Under the pieces are notes generated by a model, which saw nothing but the letters and a program-made list of their open reading frames with translations, had not been told where the DNA came from and ran no database searches. Positions 55,466 to 64,000 of a stretch of DNA of 64,000 nt are shown piece after piece. A program made the translations under genes and the position numbers. Where the stretch lies: NCBI RefSeq assembly GCF_009906855.1, contig NZ_CP047650.1, positions 868,001-932,000 on the forward strand. Reading direction: 5' to 3'. Position 1 is the stretch's first letter. Each line of letters opens with the position of its first letter. The DNA comes from Xylophilus rhododendri (GTDB taxonomy: Bacteria > Pseudomonadota > Gammaproteobacteria > Burkholderiales > Burkholderiaceae_C).

Positions 55466-56473
55466 ATGAACATCGTGATCCTCGACGACTATCAGGATGC
55501 CGTGCGCAAGCTGCCATGCGCCTCTCGTTTGGACCCCTACTCCGCCAAGGTCTTCACCAACACGGTCAAGGGCATCGGTCAGTTGTCGGTACGACTGAAG
55601 GACGCCGATGTCATCGTGCTGATCCGCGAGCGCACCCACATCAGCCGGCAACTGATCGAGAAGCTGCCCCGGCTCAAGCTGATTTCCCAGACCGGCAAGG
55701 CCGGCCCCCATATCGACATCGCGGCCTGCACCGAAAGGGGTGTGGCGATCGCGGAGGGCGTGGGTTCGCCGGTGGCGCCGGCCGAGCTGACCTGGGCCCT
55801 GATCATGGCGGCCATGCGGCGGCTGCCGCAGTACATCGCCAACCTGAAGCACGGCGCCTGGCAGCAGTCGGGGCTGCGCTCGGCCTCGATGCCGGCCAAC
55901 TTCGGCGTGGGCGTGGTGCTGCGCGGCAAGACGCTGGGCATCTGGGGTTATGGCCGCATCGGGCAGCTGGTGGCGGCCTATGGCCGGGCCTTCGGCATGA
56001 ATGTCCGCATATGGGGCCGGGAGGCCTCCCGGGCCAAGGCGCTGGAGGATGGCTTCCAGGTGGCATCGAGCCGGCAGGAGTTCTTCGAGCAGTGCGACAT
56101 CGTCACCGTGCACCTGCGCCTGAACGAGGAGACACGCGGCATCGTGACGCTGGATGACCTGTCGCGCATGAAGCCGACCGCCCTCTTCGTCAACGCCTCG
56201 CGGGCCGAACTGGTCGAGCCAGATGCGCTGATCGCCGGCCTCAACCGCGGCCGGCCCGGCATGGGAGCGGTGGATGTTTTCGAGACCGAGCCACCGCTGC
56301 AGGGCCATGCCTTGCTGCGGCTGGAGAACTGCATCTGCACGCCGCACATCGGTTATGTGGAGCAGGACAGCTACGAGCTCTACTTCGGTGCTGCCTTCGA
56401 CAACGTGGTGAACTACATCAAGGGTTCGCCGACCAACATCCTGAACCCCGGCGCGCTGCAGGTCCGGCGCTAA
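55466..56473 (+). CDS. D-2-hydroxyacid dehydrogenase family protein
   Basis: A 335-residue NAD(P)-dependent oxidoreductase of the phosphoglycerate dehydrogenase family. The N-terminal catalytic part contains VIVLIRERTHISRQLIEKLP; the Rossmann part begins GKTLGIWGYGRIGQLVAAYG; the catalytic Arg is in NASRAELV, the Glu in VFETEPP and the His in TPHIGYVE. The unusual GHALL and YEL stretches are those of the SerA-like group without ACT domain. Substrate unknown. It converges with the FimV-like gene. Confidence 0.9.
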   Translation: MNIVILDDYQDAVRKLPCASRLDPYSAKVFTNTVKGIGQLSVRLKDADVIVLIRERTHISRQLIEKLPRLKLISQTGKAGPHIDIAACTERGVAIAEGVGSPVAPAELTWALIMAAMRRLPQYIANLKHGAWQQSGLRSASMPANFGVGVVLRGKTLGIWGYGRIGQLVAAYGRAFGMNVRIWGREASRAKALEDGFQVASSRQEFFEQCDIVTVHLRLNEETRGIVTLDDLSRMKPTALFVNASRAELVEPDALIAGLNRGRPGMGAVDVFETEPPLQGHALLRLENCICTPHIGYVEQDSYELYFGAAFDNVVNYIKGSPTNILNPGALQVRR

Positions 56474-56492
56474 GGGCAGAGCGCTGCAAGTG

Positions 56493-56514
56493 CCGGCCGC
56501 ATCACGCGGCCCGG
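56493..56514. terminator. Hairpin between convergent genes
   Basis: GGCCGC and GCGGCC with flanking CC/GG pairs around a five-base loop, between the dehydrogenase and the FimV-like gene. No clear T-run. Confidence 0.4.
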
Positions 56515-56517
56515 GGC

Positions 56518-58644
56518 TCAGCGCGGCGGTGTCTTGTCCGACGGGGGCACGGCCACGTCGAACATGTCGAAGTCGATCAGGTGCGGATCGTCCGCCGGTG
56601 CCGCCGGCGTGCGGGCGCCCACCGGGCCGCCTTCGGGCAAGGCGATGTCATCCAGCGAAGGATGGGGCGCACGGGCCGGCGCGGCACCCGAGGCGAAGTC
56701 CATCGGCAGGCCCAGGTCCGGCAGGCCCGAATCCGTGGTCTGCATGTGGAAGGGCGCGGGCATGTCCAGCGGGTCGCCGGGTTCCAGCGCGAAGTCGATG
56801 GTGGCGCCGGAGCTGGCCACCGGTGCCGGTGCGGGCGCCTCGACGGCCGGGGTCGCCGCCACGGCGGCGGCAAGCGCCGGCGTGCTGGTGAAGCCCGCCA
56901 GGCCCGGAGGCGTGGTCAGGCGCACCGCCGTCGTGCCATGTTCGAGTTTGGCCACTTCGTACAGCATCAGCAGGTCGCGGTAGGCCTCGAGCTGGAAGGG
57001 CGGATGCGCCTGCAGGTCGGGCTGGCGCACCAGGAAGGATTCGATCAGGTCCAGCACTTCGGCCCGCGACCAGTTCTGCGCGATCTGCCCCAGCACGTCC
57101 TCGTAGGAGAACAGGTCGCGGCTGCGTTTGAGGAAGGTGGCGAAAGTGGGCAGCTCGGCGTTGAAGACCGCGTTGAAATCCGCGCTCAGCTTGCGATATG
57201 GATCGGTCAGGCTGAGGGTGTGGAAGAGCTGCAGCAGGTCGAGATAGGCGCCCGGGCTGGTGCCCGGATGGCTGTCGATATAGCCCTGCAGCAGTTCGAT
57301 GGCCTGGTCGTACTGGCCGAGCGAGGCGAAGAAGTCGGCGTTCTGCTGCACATCGGCCAGCTCGTTGGCCGAGCCGTTGCGCAGTTCGCGCGCGGCGCGC
57401 ATCGCGGCCTCGGCGGAGTTCGGTGCGACCGGTGCCTCGGCATGCGGCGCGCCAGCGGCTGTCGCATGCATGGGCTCCATCAATGGCGCCTGTTCCGCAT
57501 CCGCGCCGGGAACCAGGGTGTCGGCTTCGCCGGCTTCGTGGGGATAGAGGAAATCGACCGGAGCCGGCTGCGTGTCGACAAAGCCTTCGCCGAAAGCGGT
57601 GGCGGCGTCGGCGCCGAATTCGGCCTGATGGCGCGACTTCCACCACACCGGACGGCCGGTGCCCCGGCTGCGCCAGAACAGGAAGCCGGCGGCCAGCAGC
57701 ACCAGGATGACCACGCCGCTCAGCGCCCACATCCAGATCCAGGCCGAGTCGCGCTGCGACTGTGCCTCGGCGAGCTGTGCCTGCAGATCGGCCTCGCGTC
57801 CGCGTGCCAAGCGCGAGCCGGTCTGCAGCGTCTTGATCTGGTTTTCCAGCGTCAGGATGCGCTGCTGGTTATCGCCATCGGGCGCCAGCGTGCCGTCGGC
57901 GGTATTGAGCGCACGCCACACGGCGGCGGCCAGGGTGCGCTGCTCGGGAGTCGTGGTGAGGGACGGCGTGGCCATGCTGTCGGAAGACCGCAGCGAGACG
58001 ATCTGCTCCTGCAGCCAGTCCATCGGCGACTGCAGCTCCAGCCGCGGGCGGCTGGCGGCGGCGCCGCTGTCAGCGGTGCGGACCGGCTCCGGCGCCACCT
58101 TGGGCGCCTTCGGTACCGCGGGCCTGGCCGCTGCCCGGCTGTGCGATGGCGCTGCCGCTGCGACCGGCGGGCGCCGCGTCGGTGCGGCCGATTCGCGCAC
58201 CGCCGGCAGCGGACGGTACTGCGGCACCGCCGCGGGATTGACCGGCAGCGTGGCCACCGTGTTCGATTCGATCGGCGAGCCCGCCAGGAGCGTGTAGCGG
58301 CGCGACACCGCGGTGGCGCAGCCTGCCCGCAGCAGCACCGCCACCACCGGCTCGTTGACGGCCAGCACCGAACTCACCTGCACCACCGCCTGCAAGGGCT
58401 GCGCGCCCGCACGGGTGGTCACCCGCACCCGCGTCGGATCGACCCGGCTGTCGCCATAGAACAGCTCGGCGCTGACGCAGGAGGAACTGGCATCGCTGCC
58501 CGCATCCAGCGCGATGTCGAAGCTCAGGTCCAGCGCCTGGCCCACGATGGCCTCGCCGCGGGACGGCCCCATCGACAGCGCCTCGGCCTTCCACGCCACG
58601 GCACACAAGGCCGCGCCCAGTACCACCTGGAAACGGTTGGGCAT
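56518..58644 (-). CDS. FimV-like inner-membrane protein
   Basis: A 708-residue protein. It starts with a signal-like hydrophobic stretch (VVLGAALCAVAWKAEALSMG), then a periplasmic beta domain of the FimV N-terminal type (GQALDLSFDIALDAG, YGDSRVDPTRVRV), a Pro/Ala-rich linker, a coiled coil (LENQIKTLQTGSRLARGREADLQAQLAEAQ, in parts), a transmembrane segment near residues 305-328 (MWALSGVVILVLLAAGFLFW) and a cytoplasmic TPR-like helical region with an acidic Ala-rich C-terminus. FimV proteins organise the pole and type IV pili. No LysM domain was seen. The start at 58644 fits the signal peptide. Confidence 0.78.
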   Translation of the reverse strand: MPNRFQVVLGAALCAVAWKAEALSMGPSRGEAIVGQALDLSFDIALDAGSDASSSCVSAELFYGDSRVDPTRVRVTTRAGAQPLQAVVQVSSVLAVNEPVVAVLLRAGCATAVSRRYTLLAGSPIESNTVATLPVNPAAVPQYRPLPAVRESAAPTRRPPVAAAAPSHSRAAARPAVPKAPKVAPEPVRTADSGAAASRPRLELQSPMDWLQEQIVSLRSSDSMATPSLTTTPEQRTLAAAVWRALNTADGTLAPDGDNQQRILTLENQIKTLQTGSRLARGREADLQAQLAEAQSQRDSAWIWMWALSGVVILVLLAAGFLFWRSRGTGRPVWWKSRHQAEFGADAATAFGEGFVDTQPAPVDFLYPHEAGEADTLVPGADAEQAPLMEPMHATAAGAPHAEAPVAPNSAEAAMRAARELRNGSANELADVQQNADFFASLGQYDQAIELLQGYIDSHPGTSPGAYLDLLQLFHTLSLTDPYRKLSADFNAVFNAELPTFATFLKRSRDLFSYEDVLGQIAQNWSRAEVLDLIESFLVRQPDLQAHPPFQLEAYRDLLMLYEVAKLEHGTTAVRLTTPPGLAGFTSTPALAAAVAATPAVEAPAPAPVASSGATIDFALEPGDPLDMPAPFHMQTTDSGLPDLGLPMDFASGAAPARAPHPSLDDIALPEGGPVGARTPAAPADDPHLIDFDMFDVAVPPSDKTPPR

Positions 58645-58860
58645 GCTCAAAGCGTGCGCACCGTCAAGACAAGGAACCCGGATTTCAGTCGCGGCAGGTG
58701 GCAATGCATGGCTGGGGAATGATCAGGGCTCAAGTTAGAAACGAAGCGGATTTTGTCACACGTAAAAAAAAATAACAGATCCGATAATGCCCCGTCGTGG
58801 GAATAAAGCCGCAGTTACATTCGCCCCTCCTCACTGCTCTCCGCCCGCGGCGTTTCAAGG
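58645..58860. other. Divergent promoter region
   Basis: A 216-bp gap between the FimV-like gene and the divergent enoyl-CoA hydratase. It is AT-rich in the middle (A9 run near 58765) and should carry both promoters; no clear operator is seen. Confidence 0.4.
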
Positions 58861-59649
58861 ATGCAGCCGATGCCCGCAGAAGTAAGAAGTCACAGCCATG
58901 GCCAGACCATGGTGGTCAGCTTGCACAATCCCGAATACGGCAATGCGCTGGAACCCGGCATGTATGCCGCGGCCGTCGAGGCCCTCAATGCCGCCGGCGA
59001 CAACCCCGATGTGCGCTCGGCGGTGATCGTGGGCGCGGGCGAAAGTTTCTGCGCCGGCGCCCGGCTGCAGCAGCTCGCGCAAGGCCGTGGCGGCTCGCGT
59101 GCGCAGCAGGCCGAGGCGGTCGATGGACTGCATCTGCTGATCGATGCGGTCAGCACCTTTCCCAAGCCGGTGATCGCCGCGGTGGAAGGCAAGGCGGCCG
59201 GCTCCGGCTTCTCGCTGGCCCTGGCCTGCGACATGGTGGTGGCGGCGCGCGACGCGGTCTTCGTGCTGTCGCAAGCCCGCCTGGGCCTGACCCCCGACGG
59301 CGGCGCGACCTGGCATCTGGCGCGTTCGCTGCCGCGGGCGCTGGCACTGGAGATCGCGCTGCTGGGCGAGCGGCTGACGGCCGAGCGCCTGTATGAGACC
59401 GGCCTGGTCAACCGGCTCACCGCCACGGGCGAGGCGCTCGATACGGCGCTGCGGCTCGCGGAGGCCCTCAATCGCCGCGCACCCGCCGCGCTGGCCGCGA
59501 CACGGGAGCTGCTGGCGCGAGCGCCCTCCTCCACCTTGAGCCAGCAGCTGGGCGCCGAACGCGAGTGTTTCCTCGACTGCCTGGCGCATCCTCATGCGGG
59601 CATCGGCATCGATGCGGTACAGCACCGCAAGGAGTCTTCGTTCGACTAG
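58861..59649 (+). CDS. Enoyl-CoA hydratase/isomerase family protein
   Basis: A 262-residue crotonase-fold enzyme. The oxyanion hole residues are in AVIVGAGESFCAGARL and VEGKAAGSGFSLALACDM; the catalytic region reads FVLSQARLGLTPDGGATWHLAR. The Asp in TPDGG and lack of both usual Glu residues suggest an isomerase or an oxepin-CoA type rather than a classic hydratase, but this is inference. A start at the next ATG (58870) is also possible. Confidence 0.88.
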   Translation: MQPMPAEVRSHSHGQTMVVSLHNPEYGNALEPGMYAAAVEALNAAGDNPDVRSAVIVGAGESFCAGARLQQLAQGRGGSRAQQAEAVDGLHLLIDAVSTFPKPVIAAVEGKAAGSGFSLALACDMVVAARDAVFVLSQARLGLTPDGGATWHLARSLPRALALEIALLGERLTAERLYETGLVNRLTATGEALDTALRLAEALNRRAPAALAATRELLARAPSSTLSQQLGAERECFLDCLAHPHAGIGIDAVQHRKESSFD

Positions 59650-59795
59650 TTCCGCAGGCGCTTGTCGCTGGCTGCCGACACGGCTGTCATGCGCCAGCCC
59701 GGGCCCACGTAGGAAGGCATCCATTTGTGGGCGCCAGACACACCACGGGGACAAAGCGGTGTCCATACTGGCGGCTCCTTCTCACGGAGATCAGC

Positions 59796-60092
59796 ATGAA
59801 AACAAACTCCCTTCGCACTCTTTCCACCGTCGTCGCCCTGGGCGTCGCCGCCCTGTCCTTCTCCGCCCATGCGCAGACCGAGCCCGCCAAGGGCAACGGC
59901 CCGGTGCAGCGCGCCGAGGACGCCACCGTGCGTACCGCCAAGAAGGCTGGTCACGCCACCGCCCATGCAGGCGAGAAAGTTGCTGGCGGCGTGCGCAAGA
60001 CCGGCAACAAGATCGGCTCGCACCTGCCGCCGGCCAAGAACCCCAGCAACCTGGACAGCCAGGGCGTTCCCAAGGTCACCAACGGCTCCTGA
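59796..60092 (+). CDS. Small exported Lys/Gly-rich protein, 98 residues
   Basis: Begins MKTNSLRTLSTVVALGVAALSFSAHA, a Sec signal peptide; the mature chain is a basic, amphipathic AKKAGHATAHAGEKVAGGVRKTGNKIG stretch (in parts) then a Pro/Asn-rich tail. The ATG at 59796 is preceded by CGGAGA. A strong terminator follows. Function unknown; it is similar in style to the small protein at 22799. Confidence 0.8.
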   Translation: MKTNSLRTLSTVVALGVAALSFSAHAQTEPAKGNGPVQRAEDATVRTAKKAGHATAHAGEKVAGGVRKTGNKIGSHLPPAKNPSNLDSQGVPKVTNGS

Positions 60093-60140
60093 ACGCGGCC
60101 TGGGACCCGGCCATGCGCCGGGTTCGACAGCCCTGCCCAA

Positions 60141-60164
60141 ACCCGCCCTCGTGGCGGGTTTTTT
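60141..60164 (+). terminator. Rho-independent terminator
   Basis: Seven-base stem ACCCGCC / GGCGGGT, five-base loop, then T6. Ends the small exported protein gene. Confidence 0.9.
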
Positions 60165-60274
60165 GCATGGCGCGCCAACGCGGGCCCGTCCTACGCAAGG
60201 CGCGGGGAGCGGGTTCCATACTGAACTTTCGATCTTTTCGACCAACCACTTCCGTTAAAAAAAGGGGCCCAGCC

Positions 60275-60544
60275 ATGAGCATCGAATCCGTCGAAGACAG
60301 CAGCCTGTTCGGCAAACCCAGCGTCGATCCCGAAGGCGTCGTCGGCAAGGCCGCGGCCAGCGCGCACGACACCGTCGACAAGGCCGCCCAGCGCGCCCAA
60401 AGCGCCTTCGATTGCGCCCACGACTACATCGACCAGGCGGTGGAAGCACCACGCAACGTCATCCGCGACAACCCGGTCGCATCGGTGGTGCTGGCCCTGG
60501 CCGTCGGTTTCCTCTGGGGCCGCCTGGGCGCCAGCCGCGACTGA
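60275..60544 (+). CDS. DUF883/ElaB-YqjD-like membrane protein, 89 residues
   Basis: An 89-residue protein with a long amphipathic helix (SAHDTVDKAAQRAQSAFDCA, in part) and one C-terminal membrane segment VASVVLALAVGFLWGRLG. This is the layout of ElaB/YqjD-type, ribosome- or stress-linked tail-anchored proteins. The ATG at 60275 lies after an A-rich purine stretch (AAAAAAAGGGG). A bidirectional terminator follows. Confidence 0.78.
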   Translation: MSIESVEDSSLFGKPSVDPEGVVGKAAASAHDTVDKAAQRAQSAFDCAHDYIDQAVEAPRNVIRDNPVASVVLALAVGFLWGRLGASRD

Positions 60545-60577
60545 TCCGGCCTGCACCGCACCGGGCTGGAAACGCCC

Positions 60578-60620
60578 GCAAAAAAGCCCCGCGCCGTGAT
60601 GGCTGCGGGGCTTTTTTGCG
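60578..60620. terminator. Bidirectional rho-independent terminator
   Basis: A6 and T6 flank a GCCCCGC / GCGGGGC stem, so it works in both directions. It ends the DUF883-like gene and the convergent small acidic protein gene. Confidence 0.92.
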
Positions 60621-60632
60621 AGCGCAGCGCGC

Positions 60633-60827
60633 TCAATCGCCGACCGGCTCGGGCTGCACCACCCGCTCGACTTCCTCATCGAAAGGCACGCCGGCCGGCT
60701 CCACCAGGCCTTCGCCCGGCGAGGGTGCTTCGACCTGCTCGGGCAGGTCGTCGGAATCCAGGTCGTCCTCGTCCGCAAGGGCGGGATCGGCGGCCGGAAA
60801 CTCAGGATTGCCAAGACGGCTGTTCAT
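60633..60827 (-). CDS. Small acidic protein, 64 residues
   Basis: The protein MNSRLGNPEFPAADPALADE continues into DDLDSDDLPEQVEAPSPGEG and ends EPEPVGD-like; it is very acidic and Pro-rich, without signal or membrane part. The ATG at 60827 has a strong AAGGAG seven bases upstream, and the gene ends at a good terminator, which supports expression. No family is recognised. It lies just downstream of ygiQ on the same strand. Confidence 0.7.
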   Translation of the reverse strand: MNSRLGNPEFPAADPALADEDDLDSDDLPEQVEAPSPGEGLVEPAGVPFDEEVERVVQPEPVGD

Positions 60828-60925
60828 GATTCGGGCTCCTTGTGGAATTAACGGAAAACCCGATTCTGCGCCGGCTTCGCCTCCACAGATGTATGCGGTT
60901 GCGAATGCCGTTCCAGCCCCTGCGG

Positions 60926-63325
<2,400 letters not shown>

Positions 63326-63387
63326 CGTGGCTTTCTGGGGGAACCCTCGATTTTAGTTGGCAGTTGCTATCACCTACCGCCAGAAAT

Positions 63388-63415
63388 GACAAAGCCGTGG
63401 TCGGATGACCACGGC
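63388..63415 (-). terminator. Second hairpin downstream of the CHRD gene
   Basis: Eight-base stem GCCGTGGT / ACCACGGC followed on the minus strand by TTTGTCATTT. It lies between the CHRD gene and the ygiQ start. Confidence 0.6.
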
Positions 63416-63420
63416 CTGTC

Positions 63421-63444
63421 GAAGAAACACCCGCCGTTGGCGGG
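63421..63444 (-). terminator. Terminator of the CHRD gene
   Basis: CCCGCC / GGCGGG stem with a three-base loop, followed on the minus strand by TGTTTCTTC. Confidence 0.6.
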
Positions 63445-63452
63445 CGCCCGCT

Positions 63453-63905
63453 TCAGCGCACCAGCAGCACCTGGCCGCGGATTTCGCCGCCGGGATACTT
63501 GGCGGAGTGGATGTTGAAGTACCACTGGCCGTCGACGATCTGCTGCACCTGGGCCGGCGAAACGATGGCCTCGCCCTCGAAGCTGGGCGAGGGAATCGGC
63601 GTCAGCTTCACCGGCACGACCACGCCGGCATTGGCGCCGGGCGCCGCCGGGCCGTGGAAATGCGCCGCGGTGGCCGGGCCGCTCAGGCCGGAATACTCCA
63701 CCTTCCAGCGCAGGCCGCCGGTCTGCTTGTTGAGCCAGACCTGGGCCAGGCCCTGGCCCATGGAGACGGTCGGCGGCACTTCGGCCTGGGGCGACAGCCG
63801 AGCCTGCATGGTGGCGACGTTGTCGGTGACGGTGGCGCAGCCGGCGGCCAGCGCGATGCTGGCGACGGCGAACAGGCCGAGTGCGGCGCGGCGGATTTTT
63901 TGCAT
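63453..63905 (-). CDS. CHRD domain lipoprotein
   Basis: A 150-residue exported protein. The signal peptide ends in a lipobox (IALAAGC), so it should be lipid-anchored. The rest is a CHRD domain, with LSPQAEVPP, HFHGPAAPG, GQWYFNIHSAKYPGGEIRGQV as its standard motifs. The function of bacterial CHRD proteins is not known; in animals the domain binds growth factors. It lies upstream of ygiQ on the same strand. Confidence 0.9.
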   Translation of the reverse strand: MQKIRRAALGLFAVASIALAAGCATVTDNVATMQARLSPQAEVPPTVSMGQGLAQVWLNKQTGGLRWKVEYSGLSGPATAAHFHGPAAPGANAGVVVPVKLTPIPSPSFEGEAIVSPAQVQQIVDGQWYFNIHSAKYPGGEIRGQVLLVR

Positions 63906-64000
63906 GGAATCTCCTGATGGATGCGGACGTATCGGGGTCGGACGACCCGAGGCATCTTGTGCGGCCGGCCGATATCGGTAGAAACAGACTGCAACGAATA

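Overview
The window is one contiguous stretch of a GC-rich (roughly two thirds to 70 % G+C by eye) betaproteobacterial chromosome. The gene families and gene orders (phaC-phaA-phaB, exbB-exbD-lpxK-trm112-kdsB next to adk, a FimV-like protein, DUF1800/DUF1501 pair) fit Burkholderiales, most likely a Comamonadaceae-type bacterium. Genus cannot be read from the sequence. The Hrp-type promoters described below suggest a plant-associated relative such as Acidovorax or Xylophilus, but that is inference.

Layout. 1-9.9 kb: end of an M14-type carboxypeptidase, a YbaL-type cation/proton antiporter, a polyhydroxybutyrate cluster (phaB, phaA, phaC on the minus strand), a PgeF/YfiH protein and small catabolic or housekeeping enzymes. 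9.9-16.5 kb: a minus-strand surface-structure locus with two small exported pilin-like proteins, a periplasmic chaperone, an outer-membrane usher (broken by a one-base frameshift) and a FhaC-type TpsB transporter, an order like the Bordetella fim-fhaC locus. 16.5-30.8 kb: DUF1501/DUF1800, GST, aldo/keto reductase, icd, DUF192, phoD, sodB, xseA, then exbB-exbD-lpxK-trm112-kdsB. 52.5-64 kb: adk, asparaginase, lexA with an SOS box, a 2-hydroxyacid dehydrogenase, a FimV-like protein, an enoyl-CoA hydratase, small proteins, ygiQ and a CHRD lipoprotein.

The unusual part is 30.84-52.2 kb, an AT-richer island (about 50 % G+C in sampled lines) sitting exactly between kdsB and adk. It holds three tandem paralogues: a 321-residue protein, a 3247-residue giant, and a second giant of about 3300 residues split by a one-base frameshift. 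Each gene has a perfect plant-inducible-promoter (PIP) box, TTCGB-N15-TTCGB, followed after exactly 31 bp by a YANNNT -10 element and then the start codon. A fourth, orphan PIP box lies just after kdsB. This is the signature of HrpX/HrpB-controlled type III secretion effectors, and the proteins have polar Ser/Asn/Pro-rich N-termini without Sec signals. Both giants carry an HExxH-x19-E (gluzincin-like) metalloprotease motif and conserved Lys-Arg or Arg-x-Lys-Arg sites at five equivalent inter-domain places, as if they were polyproteins. I do not recognise the family. I propose the locus as a candidate undescribed family of giant type III effectors. No type III apparatus, hrp regulator or chaperone gene is inside the window.

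No tRNA, rRNA, CRISPR array, insertion sequence or phage gene was recognised.
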